A stretch of DNA of 64,000 bases from Welwitschia mirabilis (GCA_051453625.1 JBOZIK010000001.1:71804881-71868880), one strand, 5' to 3'. Shown: positions 36,414-49,769, counted from the first letter of the stretch. Numbers and translations: made by a program. Notes: generated by a model from the letters alone, not told the origin.

Positions 36414-38577
36414 ATAACATTATGTATATGAAATAACATGACATGATATAATGTAATATAATATGTTACAAAATAATACAATTATATAATTCAATATAAT
36501 ATAATATAATATAATATAATACAATACAATATAATACAATATAATACAATATATGTAACATTGCACATATGAATTAACATAATATAATATATTGTAATAT
36601 AATACAATACTATATAATAAATTATAATATAACTTGAAGATTAAAACTATAAAGAAGCACTTTCTCAATATCTTCTATGATATACTAATATGATAAATGT
36701 ATTACAAATGCTATAATGTTGTTTTATGTGATGGAAAACATTTAAAATTGAACAATGTTCTCAAAAACCATGAAAATCAATTTTATATACTTTTCTAAGC
36801 TTCACAATTTCAAACAGTTTGAGAAAAAACAATTCTAGACAAACCCAACTATTTGAAACTCCAAAATGGGCTTAAACACTTCTAAAAATGATCCATCTCT
36901 CTAATAAGAGTGCTTTTCATTCCACTATCACTTATCTAAACTCAAAATAATAATTATTTACTTTTCGATGGGCTTCTTTATTTTTATTTTGCTTATAAAA
37001 TAATGCTTTGGGGTTCCATAGTACATTCAATATAACCTTATTGTCTTCAACCATGTATTGCTTTTAATATTGTTTTTATTATCGCACTTCACTTATCATT
37101 TTAGGGAGTGTTTTTATAGCTTAATAAAAATTGGTAATAGATGCTTATCTACTAATGCTATCATGGAAGATTATCAAATGCTTATGGATATAATAGTCAT
37201 AGAAAATTCAAGGGATGTAGAAATTATGTGAATAATAATCAATATTGATGTTTCTCTGATAAAAGTTCAAAATTTTAAAAGAAAGAGAACTAGGCTCTTG
37301 TTAGAATGAGCTTTTGAATTATTTAAAGTAAAGAATGCATACATAATCCACAAATTTATTTATTATTTAAAGAATTAATTAGTCTTTAAAAGAATCATAT
37401 GGAGAGAAATAATATTTTAATAGAAGATGAAACTTTCTTAGTTGTTCATCAAGGTCCAAGAAATATATTGTCCATTTTACCATAAGAAATGTAAAAGTCT
37501 AAAATTAAATGCTATACAAGATAATGACATTGAAAGGTACTAAAAGAAACTTATTTTAAACACATTTAGCCATTCCTAATAGTGTTTAGCATAGAATGCC
37601 TTAGCCTCCTTTTCAACTACATCTCATCCTACAATCTTCAAATTGCAACATGAAGTAGAAGAAATAACTAAGCATTAAAAAAAATAGACTTTGATGATTA
37701 AAAAGATATCTAAAACTATATAAAGTATTTTTTCTTTCTAAAATCCTTTCTTGGTAAGAGTTTTTCTAGAGATTATTAACTGCTAAACCTACTAAAGAAG
37801 ATTTAAACATAGCTAAAATTGATGAAATTAACTTGAAATACACATGATAATATGCTCATTTAAAACAAAAAATACATCAAAAGAAAGATAAAGAAGAAAA
37901 AGGACCTTTAAAGGTTCAAGAACATAATAATAGTGATTTTCCAACTTATGTGAATAAGTCCCACAAACAACCAAAATAGAAGGAAATCATTCATTACCTA
38001 TTATTGTTTGATTTATGTATGCATCTCCTTGAAGGAAAAATTGCTAATTATTACTTAACTGATTGCATTTTAGTATTATTGTTATGACAAAGATATATCT
38101 CTTACAAACAAATCAATAAATTTTGATTGAAAGATCCTCTTTTTCTTTGCCCTTAATTTTCTATTACCCATTAAGATTATTCTTTTGCTCAAATATGCTA
38201 GTTAAGCAAGGAATGATTATCAGTTCTTATGAGAAAAGAAACCTCTTCAAGACTAATTTTCTCTTTTCTCATATGCCTACACTTAGATCTCTACAGCAAT
38301 AGCACATGGAATAATAAAGAACCAACAAAAAGTACTTGCATTATCTAGCGAACTACAAAAATTATGAAGAATAAGCATCAGAAGGATTTTCTCTCCTGGA
38401 ATCCTCCTACAATAATGGATATGATGATCCATTAACTATTTTCTTTATTGCCTTCCCCTCTCCATGATTTCTTTATTGGCATTTATAAATTTGATTACTT
38501 CCTAATGAATGGCACATGATTTGATAAAAGACACATCCCAATTTATGACACACAATTCACAGATGTGGGTTATTACA

Positions 38578-38762
38578 TTCTACCCCTCTTAAGAAGTTTC
38601 CATCCTTGCAAACTACTTAAGCCAATTAATACTCTAACAAAATCTTTAATGAATTGATTAACCAATGGATCCAAACCTAAGAGTTAAGCCATTGAATTCT
38701 TTAACAATATCTTTAAAAAATTAATTAATCAATGGATATGAACCTAAGCTCTAATACCAAAA
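38578..38762 (-). mobile_element. array internal domain 4 (PBS to PPT)
   Basis: 185 bp. The plus-strand GCTCTAATACCA complements TGGTATTAGAGC, one change from the iMet PBS. The purine tract AAGAGGGGTAGAA is well kept. The adjacent LTR start is mutated from TGTC to TATC. Confidence 0.8.
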
Positions 38763-39444
38763 TATCTTAACTAAGTTTTTAGGTTGGACTTATGAAGTAC
38801 TAAAAGGAACTAATTTTTTTATTTTTAATTAACTATGTTACATTATAGTAGATCAATTTACATGATAATATTAAATATTAAAGTGAAATAATTTAGGTTA
38901 TAACTGAGAGACTTACCTCTTATTTACCCATAGGATTCACTTCAAGTAAACTATATGATGATAACTTACTTGACTAATATTACAACTGATCTTAAGGTTA
39001 ATTAGAAATCACAATTAAAAGCATATATAAGAAGTGTGTAGATTTTACTTCAATGATTGGTTGCACTAATGGCTAAGTAACCATGCCTATGTAATCCTCA
39101 TCTGAAGGAATTCAAACCACATGTAATTCTATCTTGGATCTTGTTATAATCTTCATTAATATGCATGAACATAAGATAGATCAAGGTAATCCGTATTAAT
39201 GGCATATGATCATCTTAGGTATGAAAGAATGCAAAAAATAATGTAAGAACTTAGTATTCAAACCAATATTAATAGATATAGCACACGAATATATGTACAT
39301 ATGTATAGTATCTATATGTAAAAGTATAGGAGGCGTCTAGTTAAGAAATCTCAAGGTTATAATATCCAATCTTATTAAGGAATTCTAACACATAAATGAT
39401 GATAATATACATATATATTTATATAAATCAGATATATGAATACC

Positions 39445-39446
<2 letters not shown>

Positions 39447-39496
<50 letters not shown>
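39447..39496. repeat. compound (GT)n(AT)n microsatellite in LTR 5
   Basis: 34 bp of GT followed directly by 16 bp of AT. It shows both tract types at one homologous site. A separate (AC)10 lies at 39661-39680. Confidence 0.95.
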
Positions 39497-40042
39497 GTGA
39501 ATCCCCTAGTTACTTAGCCATAATCATCCATTAGTAATTCATCATCATCAACCATAAGATACCCCTTATATCTTACTATAACATCTTGGTGGATGCTAAT
39601 GGGAGGGGAATATATTATAATATAGTCTTATTTTAGTAAATACATGCAAAAATATGATTCACACACACACACACACACACATGCATATACAAAAACACAC
39701 ACCATTTCAACAAGGTACCTTATAACTACTTTTTTTATAAAATAATATAAAAATATAAAATGCTAAATAGAATATCCTATATGCCACTGATATTCATTAT
39801 TCTTAATAGACTTAGGTTAATAAAAGTTAAAGGAAAGAGGTTGCTAATTAAATGCCTAATTATTTCAATGAGCATCATAGAAAAACTACTAATATTATAT
39901 CATTTTGTATGTAATATAACAATCATTACTTGAAACATTCAATTCATATGTTGAATATGTAAGGAAATACATATAACAATATGTACATAGTAAGAATACT
40001 AGAAGCAACTATAATCATTGAAGTATGCTTAAACCTGCACAT

Positions 40043-40473
40043 NNNNNNNNNNNNNNNNNNNNNNNNNNNNNNNNNNNNNNNNNNNNNNNNNNNNNNNNNN
40101 NNNNNNNNNNNNNNNNNNNNNNNNNNNNNNNNNNNNNNNNNNNNNNNNNNNNNNNNNNNNNNNNNNNNNNNNNNNNNNNNNNNNNNNNNNNNNNNNNNNN
40201 NNNNNNNNNNNNNNNNNNNNNNNNNNNNNNNNNNNNNNNNNNNNNNNNNNNNNNNNNNNNNNNNNNNNNNNNNNNNNNNNNNNNNNNNNNNNNNNNNNNN
40301 NNNNNNNNNNNNNNNNNNNNNNNNNNNNNNNNNNNNNNNNNNNNNNNNNNNNNNNNNNNNNNNNNNNNNNNNNNNNNNNNNNNNNNNNNNNNNNNNNNNN
40401 NNNNNNNNNNNNNNNNNNNNNNNNNNNNNNNNNNNNNNNNNNNNNNNNNNNNNNNNNNNNNNNNNNNNNNNNN
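40043..40473. other. assembly gap (431 N), larger than paralogues predict
   Basis: In the other copies the flanking phrases (AAACCTGCATCAT and TTTATAACTATAC) are contiguous or within a few bases. Without N, LTR 5 already has the normal 3.92 kb length, so the gap is either spurious or a private insertion. Confidence 0.9.
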
Positions 40474-43117
40474 TTTATAACTATACTATGGATACTATAA
40501 TTGCATTAAATCATACTAAAGGAAACATGATTATTAGTCAATACATCCAATAACATCTAACATTTCTTATAAATCAAATACTAAGCAACTAAGTATAAGA
40601 AGGTATTTTATTAAAATAATTATAATAACAATATTATCTAAGAAGTGAAAGAAGAGTCTTTAATCTGATTTAAATATTTATTTCATAAACATCACCATCT
40701 TAGGAAAAGTGATACAAAATAATCATTCTTCTATAAAACTTAAACATAAAAGTTATGTAATAGAACATTTGTGGAAGTCTTTGTAATAAAATGGTGTCAT
40801 GTTCCTTTCTATGATACTTGTTTTTCTAATAATAAAAAGAACTTAGCCTTCAAGAGCTTTAATTCCTCCTCACATTAATTCATTTGTTGTACTTATTTCA
40901 TCATGTATTTATTCCTAACATTAATGTATTACCAAGAATTAAACATTTTTACTCTTTATAATATACACATGAAGTATTATATATATGAATTAGCATAATA
41001 TAAAAAAATATAATATTGTGCAATAAAATTAATATAGTAAAATATATATAATATAATATATATGTAATATATATTATAATATACAATATATAATACAATA
41101 TCATATAATATATTATAAGATTATGCATGTGAAATAACATAATATAATATATTGAAATATAATACAATACTATATAATATATTATAATATAACCCAAAGG
41201 CTAAAACCATAAATAAGAACTTTCTCAATATCTTCTATGGTCTACTAATATGATAAATGCAATACAAATACTATAATGTTGTTCTATGTGATGTGGAAAC
41301 ATTTAAAATTGAATAATGTTCTTAAAAACCATGCAAATCTATTTTTATATACTATTGTAAACTTCACAATTTTAGATAATTTGGGGGAAAATTAATTCTA
41401 GACAAACCCAACTATTTGAAACTCAAAAATGGGCTTAAAAACTTCTATAAATAATCCATCTCTTTAATAAGAATGCTTTTCATTCCACTATCACTTATCT
41501 AAAACATAATATAATAATCATTTACTTTTTGATTAGTTTGTTTATTTTGATCTTGCTTATAAAATAATGCTTGGGGTTCCACAGCACATCCAATCTAACC
41601 TTATTATCTCCATTCATGTATTTATTTTATTATTATTTTTATTATTACACTTCACTTATGATTTTAGGGAGTGTTATTACAAGTTAAGGAAATTGATAAT
41701 AGAAGTTTATCTACTAATGCTATTATGGAAGATTATCAAATGCCTATGGATATGATAGTCATAGCAAATTCAAGAAATGTAGAAATTATGTGAATAGTAA
41801 TCAATATTGAATTTTCTCTAACAAACGTTTAGAATTTTAAAAGAGAAGAGCACTATGTTGTTATTGGGGCAAGATTTTGAATTATTTTAAGTAGAGAATG
41901 CATAAAGAGTTCACAATGTTATTTATTATTTAAAGAATTAACAAGTCTTCAAAGGAGTCATATGAAAAGTAATAATATTTTTATAGAAGATGGAACTTTC
42001 TTAGTCATTCATCAATGTCCAAGAAATTTTTTAATCGTTTTACCACAAGAAATGTAAAAGTCTAAAATTAAATGATGCATTAAGGACATTGAAAAGTATT
42101 GAAAGAAACTTATTTTAAACACATTTAGACATTCCTAATAGTGTTTAGCATAGAATCCTTTAACCTCTCATCCTATAATCTTCAAAATGCAACATGAAGT
42201 AGAAGAAACAATGAAGCATTAAAAAAATAGTTTTAATAATTTAATAGACATGTAAAAATATGGAAAAAATCTTCTATCTCAAAATTTATTTCTTGGTAAG
42301 AGTTTTTCTAGATATTATCAATTTTCAAACCTACCAAACAAGATTTAAACATAGCTAAAATTAAAGAAATTAACTTGGCATACACATGATAATACACACA
42401 TCTAAAATTAAAAATACATGAAAAAAAGACAAATAAGAAAAAGGACCTTTGAGAGTTTAAGAATGTAAGAATAGTGAATTTTTAGACTTATGTGAAGAAG
42501 GTACATATATAACTAAAATAAAAGAAAAGTGTTCACTGGCTATTCCTATTTGGTTGATGTATGTATAACCTTGAAGGGGAAATTGCTAATTATTACTTAA
42601 CTGATTTCATTTTAGTACTACTATTATTGCAAAGATTTATCTCTTGCAATCCATTTAATAAATTTTAATTGAAAGATCCTCTTTTTCTTTACCTTGGATT
42701 TTTTGTTGCCCATCAAGATGATCCTTTTGCTTGAATATGCTGGTTAAGTATGGAATGATTGCTAGTTCTCATAAGAAAAGAAGCCTCTTTAAGACTAGTT
42801 TTTGTTCTTTCCACATTTCTACACTTAGACCTCCACATCAGTAGCATGTGGAATAATAAAGAACTAGTAAAAGTAGTTCAAACCATCTAGTAAACCATAA
42901 AATTTATGAAGAAAAAGCATTGGAAGGCTTTTGTCTCTCAGACTCCTCATGCAGCAATGACAATGATGATCTATTACCTATCTTTTTTGGACCTTTCCTC
43001 TACATGATTTCTTTGTTGACATTTATAAATTTGACTACTTCCTAATGAATGACATAGACTTCAATAAAAGGCACACCCCAATGTATGGCACACATTTCAA
43101 AGGTATGGGTTATTACA

Positions 43118-43301
43118 TTTTCCCCTCTTAAGAAGTTTCTATCCTCAGAAACAACTTAATCTAGTTAATACCCTAACTAAAAATTCAATGAATTAATTAA
43201 GTAATGGATCTAAACCTAATACTTAAGCCATTTATTTCTTTGATAATATCATTAATAAGGTGATTAAGTAATGGATACGAACCTAAGCTTTGATACCAAA
43301 A
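43118..43301 (-). mobile_element. array internal domain 5 (PBS to PPT)
   Basis: 184 bp. It has the best-kept pair: PBS complement GCTTTGATACCA at 43287-43298, three bases from the LTR, and purine tract AAGAGGGGAAAA directly at the other edge. Noncoding. Confidence 0.85.
43287..43298 (-). promoter_or_regulatory. tRNA-iMet primer-binding site
   Basis: The minus strand reads TGGTATCAAAGC, one change from the plant iMet PBS TGGTATCAGAGC. It sits three bases after the LTR end, where minus-strand DNA synthesis would be primed. Equivalent sites stand in all six internal domains. Confidence 0.8.
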
Positions 43302-43886
43302 TGTCATAACGAGATTTTTAGATTAGAATTATGAAGTACTAAAAGGCACCAATTTTTTTAAATTAATTATGGTACATTATAGGAGATTAATTTACATGAT
43401 AAGATTAAATATTTCAGTAGAATAATTTAGATCATGAATGAAAAACGTACCTCTTAGTTGTCCATAGGATTTACTTCAAGTGAACTATATGATGATAGCT
43501 CACTTGATTAATATCATAACTGATCCTAAGGTTAATTAGAAATCATAAATAAGAGCACACATAAGAAGTGTGTAGATTATAGTTGAGTGATTGGTTATAC
43601 AAATAGCTAAGCAACCATGCCTACATAATCCTCATCTAGAGGAATTCAGACTACATGTAGTTCTATCTTAAACCTCATTCTACTCTCCACTAATATGAAT
43701 GAGTGTAAGATAGATTAAGGTGGTGCATATTAGTGGAATTAACAATTCTAAGCATGTAAGAATGCAAGAATTTAATATTCAAAACAACATCAATAGATAT
43801 TACACATAGATATATGTACATATTCATAATAGCTATATGTAAAAGTATAGAAGGTAGCTAGTCAAGAACTCTTGAGATTACAACAT
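43302..43886 (-). mobile_element. array LTR 6a, cut by a gap
   Basis: The first 585 bp of a standard-subfamily LTR (TGTCATAACGAG onward). It ends at a 100-N gap. Sequence after the gap restarts at about +128 of the unit, so this is a separate copy from 6b. About 3.6 kb (rest of the LTR, an internal domain and the next LTR start) may be missing. Confidence 0.7.
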
Positions 43887-43986
43887 NNNNNNNNNNNNNN
43901 NNNNNNNNNNNNNNNNNNNNNNNNNNNNNNNNNNNNNNNNNNNNNNNNNNNNNNNNNNNNNNNNNNNNNNNNNNNNNNNNNNNNNN
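43887..43986. other. assembly gap (100 N), phase break in the array
   Basis: The left side stops at about unit position +585 and the right side starts at about +128, with a switch of subfamily. A missing segment or a misjoin is likely. Confidence 0.9.
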
Positions 43987-46099
43987 TTATGATTGAAAGA
44001 CTTACCTCTTAGTTACTCACATGTTTTACATCATGTGAATTATATGATGATAGCTCACTTGACTCATATTACAATCGATCTTAAGGTTGAATAGAAATCT
44101 GGATTAAGAAAATACATAAGAAGTATGTAGGTTGCAGTGGAGTGGTTGGTTATACCAATAGCTAAGAAACCATATCTATGTAATCCTCATCCAGAGGAAT
44201 TCATACCACATGTAGTTCTATCTTAGACATCGTTCCATTCTCCACTAATATGCATGAGTATAAGATAGATTAAGATGATTTGTATCAGTGGCATGTGAAA
44301 ATCCTAGGCATGAAAGAGTGTAAGGAATAATGCAAAAATTCAGTATTTAAACCAACATCAATAAATATCACATACAAATATATGTACATATGTGTAGGAG
44401 CTATATGTAAAAGTATACAAGGTAGCCAGTTAAGAACTCTCAAGGTAATAACATCTATTTCTATTAAAAAATTCTAATGCATGAATAATTATGAAACACA
44501 TGTATATTAATATAAATCAAATATTTGAGTACCCAAGTATATAATTATAGTAAACCCCCTAGTCACATGGTCATAATCATCCATTTGTAGTTCACCATCA
44601 CCAAGCACAAGAGACCCTCTCATATCTCACTATAACATCTTGGTGGATGCCAATAGAAGGGAAATGTGTTATAACTAGATGTCATTATAGTAAAGTCATG
44701 CATAAATATGATTGACACATACACACACACATATACACACATGCCATTTTAGCAAGGTACCTTTAGCTACTCCTTTTATAACATATTATAATAAATCTAA
44801 TAATATATAAATATAAAATGCCAAGAAAAATAGCTTGTATGCACTGATTAAGTCACTAGTCTCATTAGACTTAGTATGATTAAAGTTAAGGACAAAGAAC
44901 ACTAATTAAATGTCCAATTATTTTCATTAAGCATCATAGAATAATCACTACTAATATATTATTTTATGCATAATATAATCATAACTACATGTAAAATTTA
45001 ATTCATATGCATGAACATTTATATAAAAATGCATATTTAAGGATACATACCTTAAAAGCATTAAGGTATACTGAAAATAATCATAATCATTGAAGAATGT
45101 GCTAAAACCTAGATCATTTTATAACTATATTATGCATATTATAGTTGCATTAGATCATACTAAAGGAAACATGATTATTAGCCAACATATTCAACAACAT
45201 ATAACATTTATTATAAATCAAATACTAAGTAACTAAGTGTAAGAGAGTAATCTATTAAAATAATTATAATGACAACATTATCTAAGGAACCCATCAAAAA
45301 GTATAAAAGAAGAGTCTTTAATCTTATCAAATATTTCATTTATTATATTAAAATATTCATTATGAACCTATAAAATAGGGGTGCTAACATAAAATACGAA
45401 CAAGTAGAAAGAGATTTATTATACATAATTGACACATGTAAATCAACAAGGCAATAAGGAAGATTGTACTAGAATTAGGTTATGTAAGCTAATCTTTTTA
45501 AGTTTGAAAAGAAAATTATTTTCTAAATTTATAATAGCAGCTACTTTATCCTAGGTTGATAATATGATAACTATCCTTGACTATTATAATTATAATCACA
45601 CATGTTATGTTGAAACTATTTGATTATAGTCATGCATGATAAATTAGAAGATCTTAGCTCATAACATAATTGGTTTAAACTATGTTTAGGATTGATAAGC
45701 TTCAACATCTCTATGTAAGTCTTATAGTGTGTACACCATTTTTTAGTTTTATTTTCTAGAGGCTTTACTATCATCAATATAAATTATAAACAATTATGCA
45801 TTTCTTAATTAACTTCTAAATTAATAGTGATAATAGTTACTTTCTATTCAATTAAACATATTACTCCTTAACAAATGTACCTCTTCATAAGACAATATAC
45901 TATGTTGGAACCAGTCTATTAATGAAAATGCATGCATGCCTTCTCTTACATCCAAATAAAATTTCTAAAATTTTCCTTGCTAAGGATAAGATGTTAATAA
46001 TTTTTCCCCTTAAGTAATTGTTATTTTTATTAGATTAGATCATATTCTTCCTCTTCTTAGGTAATTTTTATTTTCACTAGTCTAGGTCATATTCTCTCA

Positions 46100-46950
46100 A
46101 AAGAACCCATCTATATCTAATTTGTATCTTTCACTCTTATCTTATACTCTATTTTCTCACTTACTCCTACTTTCTATAACTTTTACTTGTCTTTCATCTC
46201 ATAATACCTTTCCACACTTCATTACTTTTACTTATTGTCCATCATTTTACACATTTATCTATAATTATATTTATCATTTTTATTATCTTCATTTCATATT
46301 TGTCATTATGATATCACTATATCACGCCCTTTTTTGTTTACTGTCTATTCTATAAATATGTTATAATGTCCTATTTCTCCTTATATGCTTATGTAATATG
46401 TCTTTACATTTGATCTTATATATTTATCCATCTATCTTATTATGTTCATCATTAATTTTTATTTTATCCTTCCCTTTTTCTTACCATTACCTTTACATTT
46501 GTGTATGTATCTCTATTTTTTTCTCTATGTTTTATACATTTATTCTACTTTTAGTTTTCTTATATATTTTATTTTTATATTCTACTTGCTTTGTACTCTC
46601 CTTTATAAATTTATATCATTTTACTTTTTTCATTATATTTTTCTTTACTATTAAATTTATTCCCCTTTCTCTTCTTATCCTTATAACTTCCTCTTATTCC
46701 TGTGTCTTTTATTTTATTACTCTATACTGCTTCCCTTGTTTTTAATCTCTCTTTATTTTAATCCTCTACATATGGTCTTATATACCATTACTACTATTTA
46801 CAATCTATTACTCTCTTATTATTTTATTTGCTTTATGTTATGCTATCTTCTAAACCTTTTATTTATTATATTCTATTTTTATTTTTTGCTTTTATTTTTT
46901 TTCCTAGTTTCTTTTCCCTTCTACTCATACATTATTATTTATTTTTTGTA
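46100..46950. repeat. pyrimidine-rich, G-poor tract
   Basis: The plus strand is mostly T and C with A, and G is rare for about 850 bp. Several frames stay open for 70-115 codons, but their products are runs of Leu, Phe, Ser, Ile and Tyr with no domain. This reflects composition, not coding. Confidence 0.7.
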
Positions 46951-47705
46951 AAATTTACTTTGCTTAATACTTTAATCCTCATTTATTTCATTTAATTTTT
47001 ATTATACATTATATATTTATTTATACCATATTTTCATATTTATTATAATCAATGTTTTCCCTTTTTTTCAAATATCTTTTTTATATACTTTCATTTTTAT
47101 ATCCTATCTAATATCTCTTATATTTTTGTTACTTTATTGAAACCCATTCCTATTCCATGTAATACATTATCCACCTTGTTTTTAAATTACAAAATGAAGT
47201 AATGCCTAAAAAATTTGAATAAATCTAAATTGGCAAAAATAAAAATCAACAAATGGAATAAAGGAAATTTACACTAAGTAGTTTATAGTCAATGTTTCTT
47301 TAAGAAAAATAATCAATTATTATTTCCTTTTTTTAAATTTAATTTGCTTATACTTTAATCCTCATTTATTTCATTTAATTTCTATTATACATTATATATT
47401 TATTTATACTATATGTTTCATATTTATTGTAATTATTGTTTTTCCACTTTTTTTAAAATATTATTTTCATATACTTTCATTTTTATTTCTTATCTAATAT
47501 CTCTTATATTTTTATTACTTTATTGAACCCCATTCCTATTCCATGTGTTACATAATCCACCTTGCTTTTAAATTATAAAATGAAATAATGCCTAAAATAT
47601 TTGAATAAATCTAAATTACCAAAAAAAAATAGCAACAAATGGAATAAAGGGAAATTGCACCAAGTAGTTTATAGTCAATGTTCTTTTAAGAAAAACTCGT
47701 CATTT
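46951..47705. repeat. tandem duplication, ~370 bp at a 384-bp period
   Basis: 46951-47318 and 47335-47705 match through TTTAATCCTCATTTATTTCA, CTATTCCATGT, TGCCTAAAA and TAGTTTATAGTCAATGTT in the same order, with scattered changes. Found only in LTR 6b. Confidence 0.85.
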
Positions 47706-48700
47706 ATTGAGAAATGCCTGTACTAAATTGTAAAAAGGGCAAAAATAATATGGGAATATCCTTTCTATATAATGCTAAAATACATCCATAAGTAATATGC
47801 TAGTGAAGGTTAAAATAACATGGAGACTATGCAATAAAAGAATAAAAAATAACATGGAGATTATGCACTTGTCACTGCCACATTTCTCGATTCCTGCACC
47901 TTTTACAGTGCCTCAAGTAGGCTGAGATAAATGCAGCTAATCCTTCACTTCAAAATGAGGCTTATCTTTTACTTCAAATGCTAGCCTTGCATTTAACAAA
48001 ATCACAATAGTCAAAAGAAAGAAAAATGTTTCACTTAATGTGTTATTTGTCATGTTGTTTCTAATGCATTCTACTTTCTTCTCCTTCTCTAGAGTTTTTA
48101 CAGGGTACTTTCTAGTGGAGAAAGTTCTATTAGAGGTGATGTTAATAAAGAGTTCTATGCCCTTGCACTTATTCCTATCTCTAATAGAGACTCCCTTACC
48201 ATGTTCATTTCTGACGCTAACTGAGACTCTAGGTCATTTTTTTTCGGTTACCAGGCATGAGCCTACACATGGGTCTAGGTTTTACTGAGGGTTTTTGAAC
48301 TTTAACATTGAAATGATCCTTGCCAACACACACTAAGATGTCCTTATCATTGTGATCACTTTGGAAGTTAATACACAAAGTTTTGTTTGAGAAGTTAAGA
48401 ATAGTATTTTACTATCAGAGCTCTTGTGCCACTTTAAAAACTTTCTCAACTGTGATCCTAGGCATTCTACTACACCTGTGAATCACTCTATATAAATCTA
48501 TAGATCGTTGATACCATACTTTCTCTATAACAAAAAGAAAAAAGAGAAAGAACACAATAACGGAAAAATACACCTCATTATGCAGACGTTTCATTTGTGA
48601 TGGAAGGCAAAACCCTCTCATCATAATCAAGATCAATGAACTAGAAGATTGATGAGAGGGATTTGATGTTGAGGCCAAGTACTATTTTTTGAAGATACAA
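47706..48700. other. G+C-richer insert within LTR 6b, no gene recognised
   Basis: Less A+T-rich than its surroundings (for example CAGTGCCTCAAGTAGGCTGA near 47911). Two short open frames (48040-48288 plus, 48415-48678 minus) lack start context, domain or homologues that I know. A TATCAGAGCTC string near 48413 recalls a PBS but no LTR end lies beside it. It may be part of another element carried in the LTR. Confidence 0.4.
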
Positions 48701-48752
48701 TAATTTTTGTGCCATCCTCTAATGGCATGATGTCCTTCTTCAAGACTTTGTG

Positions 48753-48763
48753 TTTTTTATACA
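48753..48763 (-). promoter_or_regulatory. possible TATA box of LTR 6b
   Basis: The minus strand reads TGTATAAAAAA about 80 bp inside the LTR, between GTCAAAT and CACAAAG. The homologous site in the other copies reads GTCAAATTTGTAAATGCC, without a TATA box. Only 6b keeps a plausible core promoter; transcription is not shown. Confidence 0.4.
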
Positions 48764-48839
48764 ATTTGACTTCTCACACACCCATGTAATTCAATTACTC
48801 TAATACAAGGCACATGCCCTAATGCAATGGGGTGTTACA

Positions 48840-49018
48840 TTCTCCCCCTCTTAAGAAGTTTTCACCCTTGAAAACTACTTATGACACTCTAGTAATAACC
48901 ATTAATAAATTTATTAAGTAATGAATCCAAACCTAAGGCTTAATTCATTCATTATTTTAATAAGATCATTAATGAGTTGATTAAACAATAGATTCAAACC
49001 TAAGCTCTAATACCGAAA
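48840..49018 (-). mobile_element. array internal domain 6 (PBS to PPT)
   Basis: 179 bp. On the minus strand the purine tract AAGAGGGGGAGAA (48840-48852) is immediately followed by the LTR start TGTAACACCCC. The PBS side reads CGGTATTAGAGC, three bases from the LTR end GGGTCGTGACA. This is the cleanest PPT-LTR junction in the array. Confidence 0.85.
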
Positions 49019-49698
49019 TGTCACGACCCAGTCTTTGGGTTGGACTTAAACACACTAAATTTTTTTCTAATAATTAACTTTATTAAATATAGCTCATCAA
49101 TTTACATGAAAAGATTAAACATTGTAGTGGAATAATTTAGATTATAACTAAGAGACTTCTCTCTCAGTTATCCACAGGTTTCACATCATGTGAACTATAT
49201 GATGATAGCTCACCTGACTAATATTACAATCAATCTTAAGGTTAAATGGAAATCTTGATTAAGAGAATACATAAGAAGTATGTAAGTTGCAGTCGAGTGG
49301 TTGGTTACACCAATAGCTAAGCAACCATGCCTACGTAATCCTTATCCAGAGGGGTTCAAACCATGCATACTTCTATCTTGGACCTCGTTCCATTCTTTAC
49401 CATTATGCATGAGTATAAGATAGATCAAGGTGGTCTATATNNNNNNNNNGTGGCAATCTCATGCATGAAAAAATGTAAAGAATAATGCAAGAACTTAGTA
49501 GTCAAACCAATATCAATAGATATAGCACACGAATATATCTACATTTGCATTGTAGCTATATGTAAATGTATAGGAGGCAACCATTCAAGAACTCTCGAGA
49601 TTGCAATATCCAATCTTATTAAGGAATTATAATGCATGAATAATGATAATAAACATGTATATTAACATAAATAAAATATATGGGTACCTTAGTATGAA

Positions 49699-49769
<71 letters not shown>

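Larger units (their letters stand above)
34390..38577 (-). mobile_element. array LTR 4
   Basis: It opens TGTCACAACTAGG and closes GGGTTATTACA. 3920 bp without N. Gaps lie at 35045 (100 N) and 36246 (168 N). Next to its AT tract it has lost about 100 bp that other copies have (the ACTTGACCATAATCATCC to CTTGGTGG part) and gained a ~30-bp duplication of TAGCCCCAATGAGAGGG at 35255-35300. Confidence 0.75.
38763..43117 (-). mobile_element. array LTR 5
   Basis: It opens TATCTTAACTAAG and closes GGGTTATTACA. 3924 bp without N. It carries adjoining GT and AT tracts (39447-39496), an AC tract (39661-39680) and a 431-N gap. Confidence 0.75.
43987..48839 (-). mobile_element. array LTR 6b, chimeric subfamily
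   Basis: It matches the family from 43987 to about 45345 and again over the last ~140 bp to GGGGTGTTACA (48839). 45350-48700 is unrelated to the other copies. Its left part shares variants with LTR 7 (for example AGTATGTARGTTGCAGT and CTCGTTCCATTCT-like runs), so 6b, internal domain 6 and LTR 7 look like one element of a second subfamily. Private contents include a pyrimidine-rich tract and a 384-bp tandem duplication. Confidence 0.7.

Noticed and set aside
46122-46951. Four overlapping frames encoding hydrophobic, membrane-like proteins
   Set aside because: Leu, Phe, Ile, Ser and Tyr richness follows from a G-poor pyrimidine tract. There is no start context or domain, and several frames are open at once.
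48040-48678. Short open frames of 82 and 87 codons as possible genes
   Set aside because: No recognisable domain. They lie inside an LTR body and on opposite strands with no conservation evidence.
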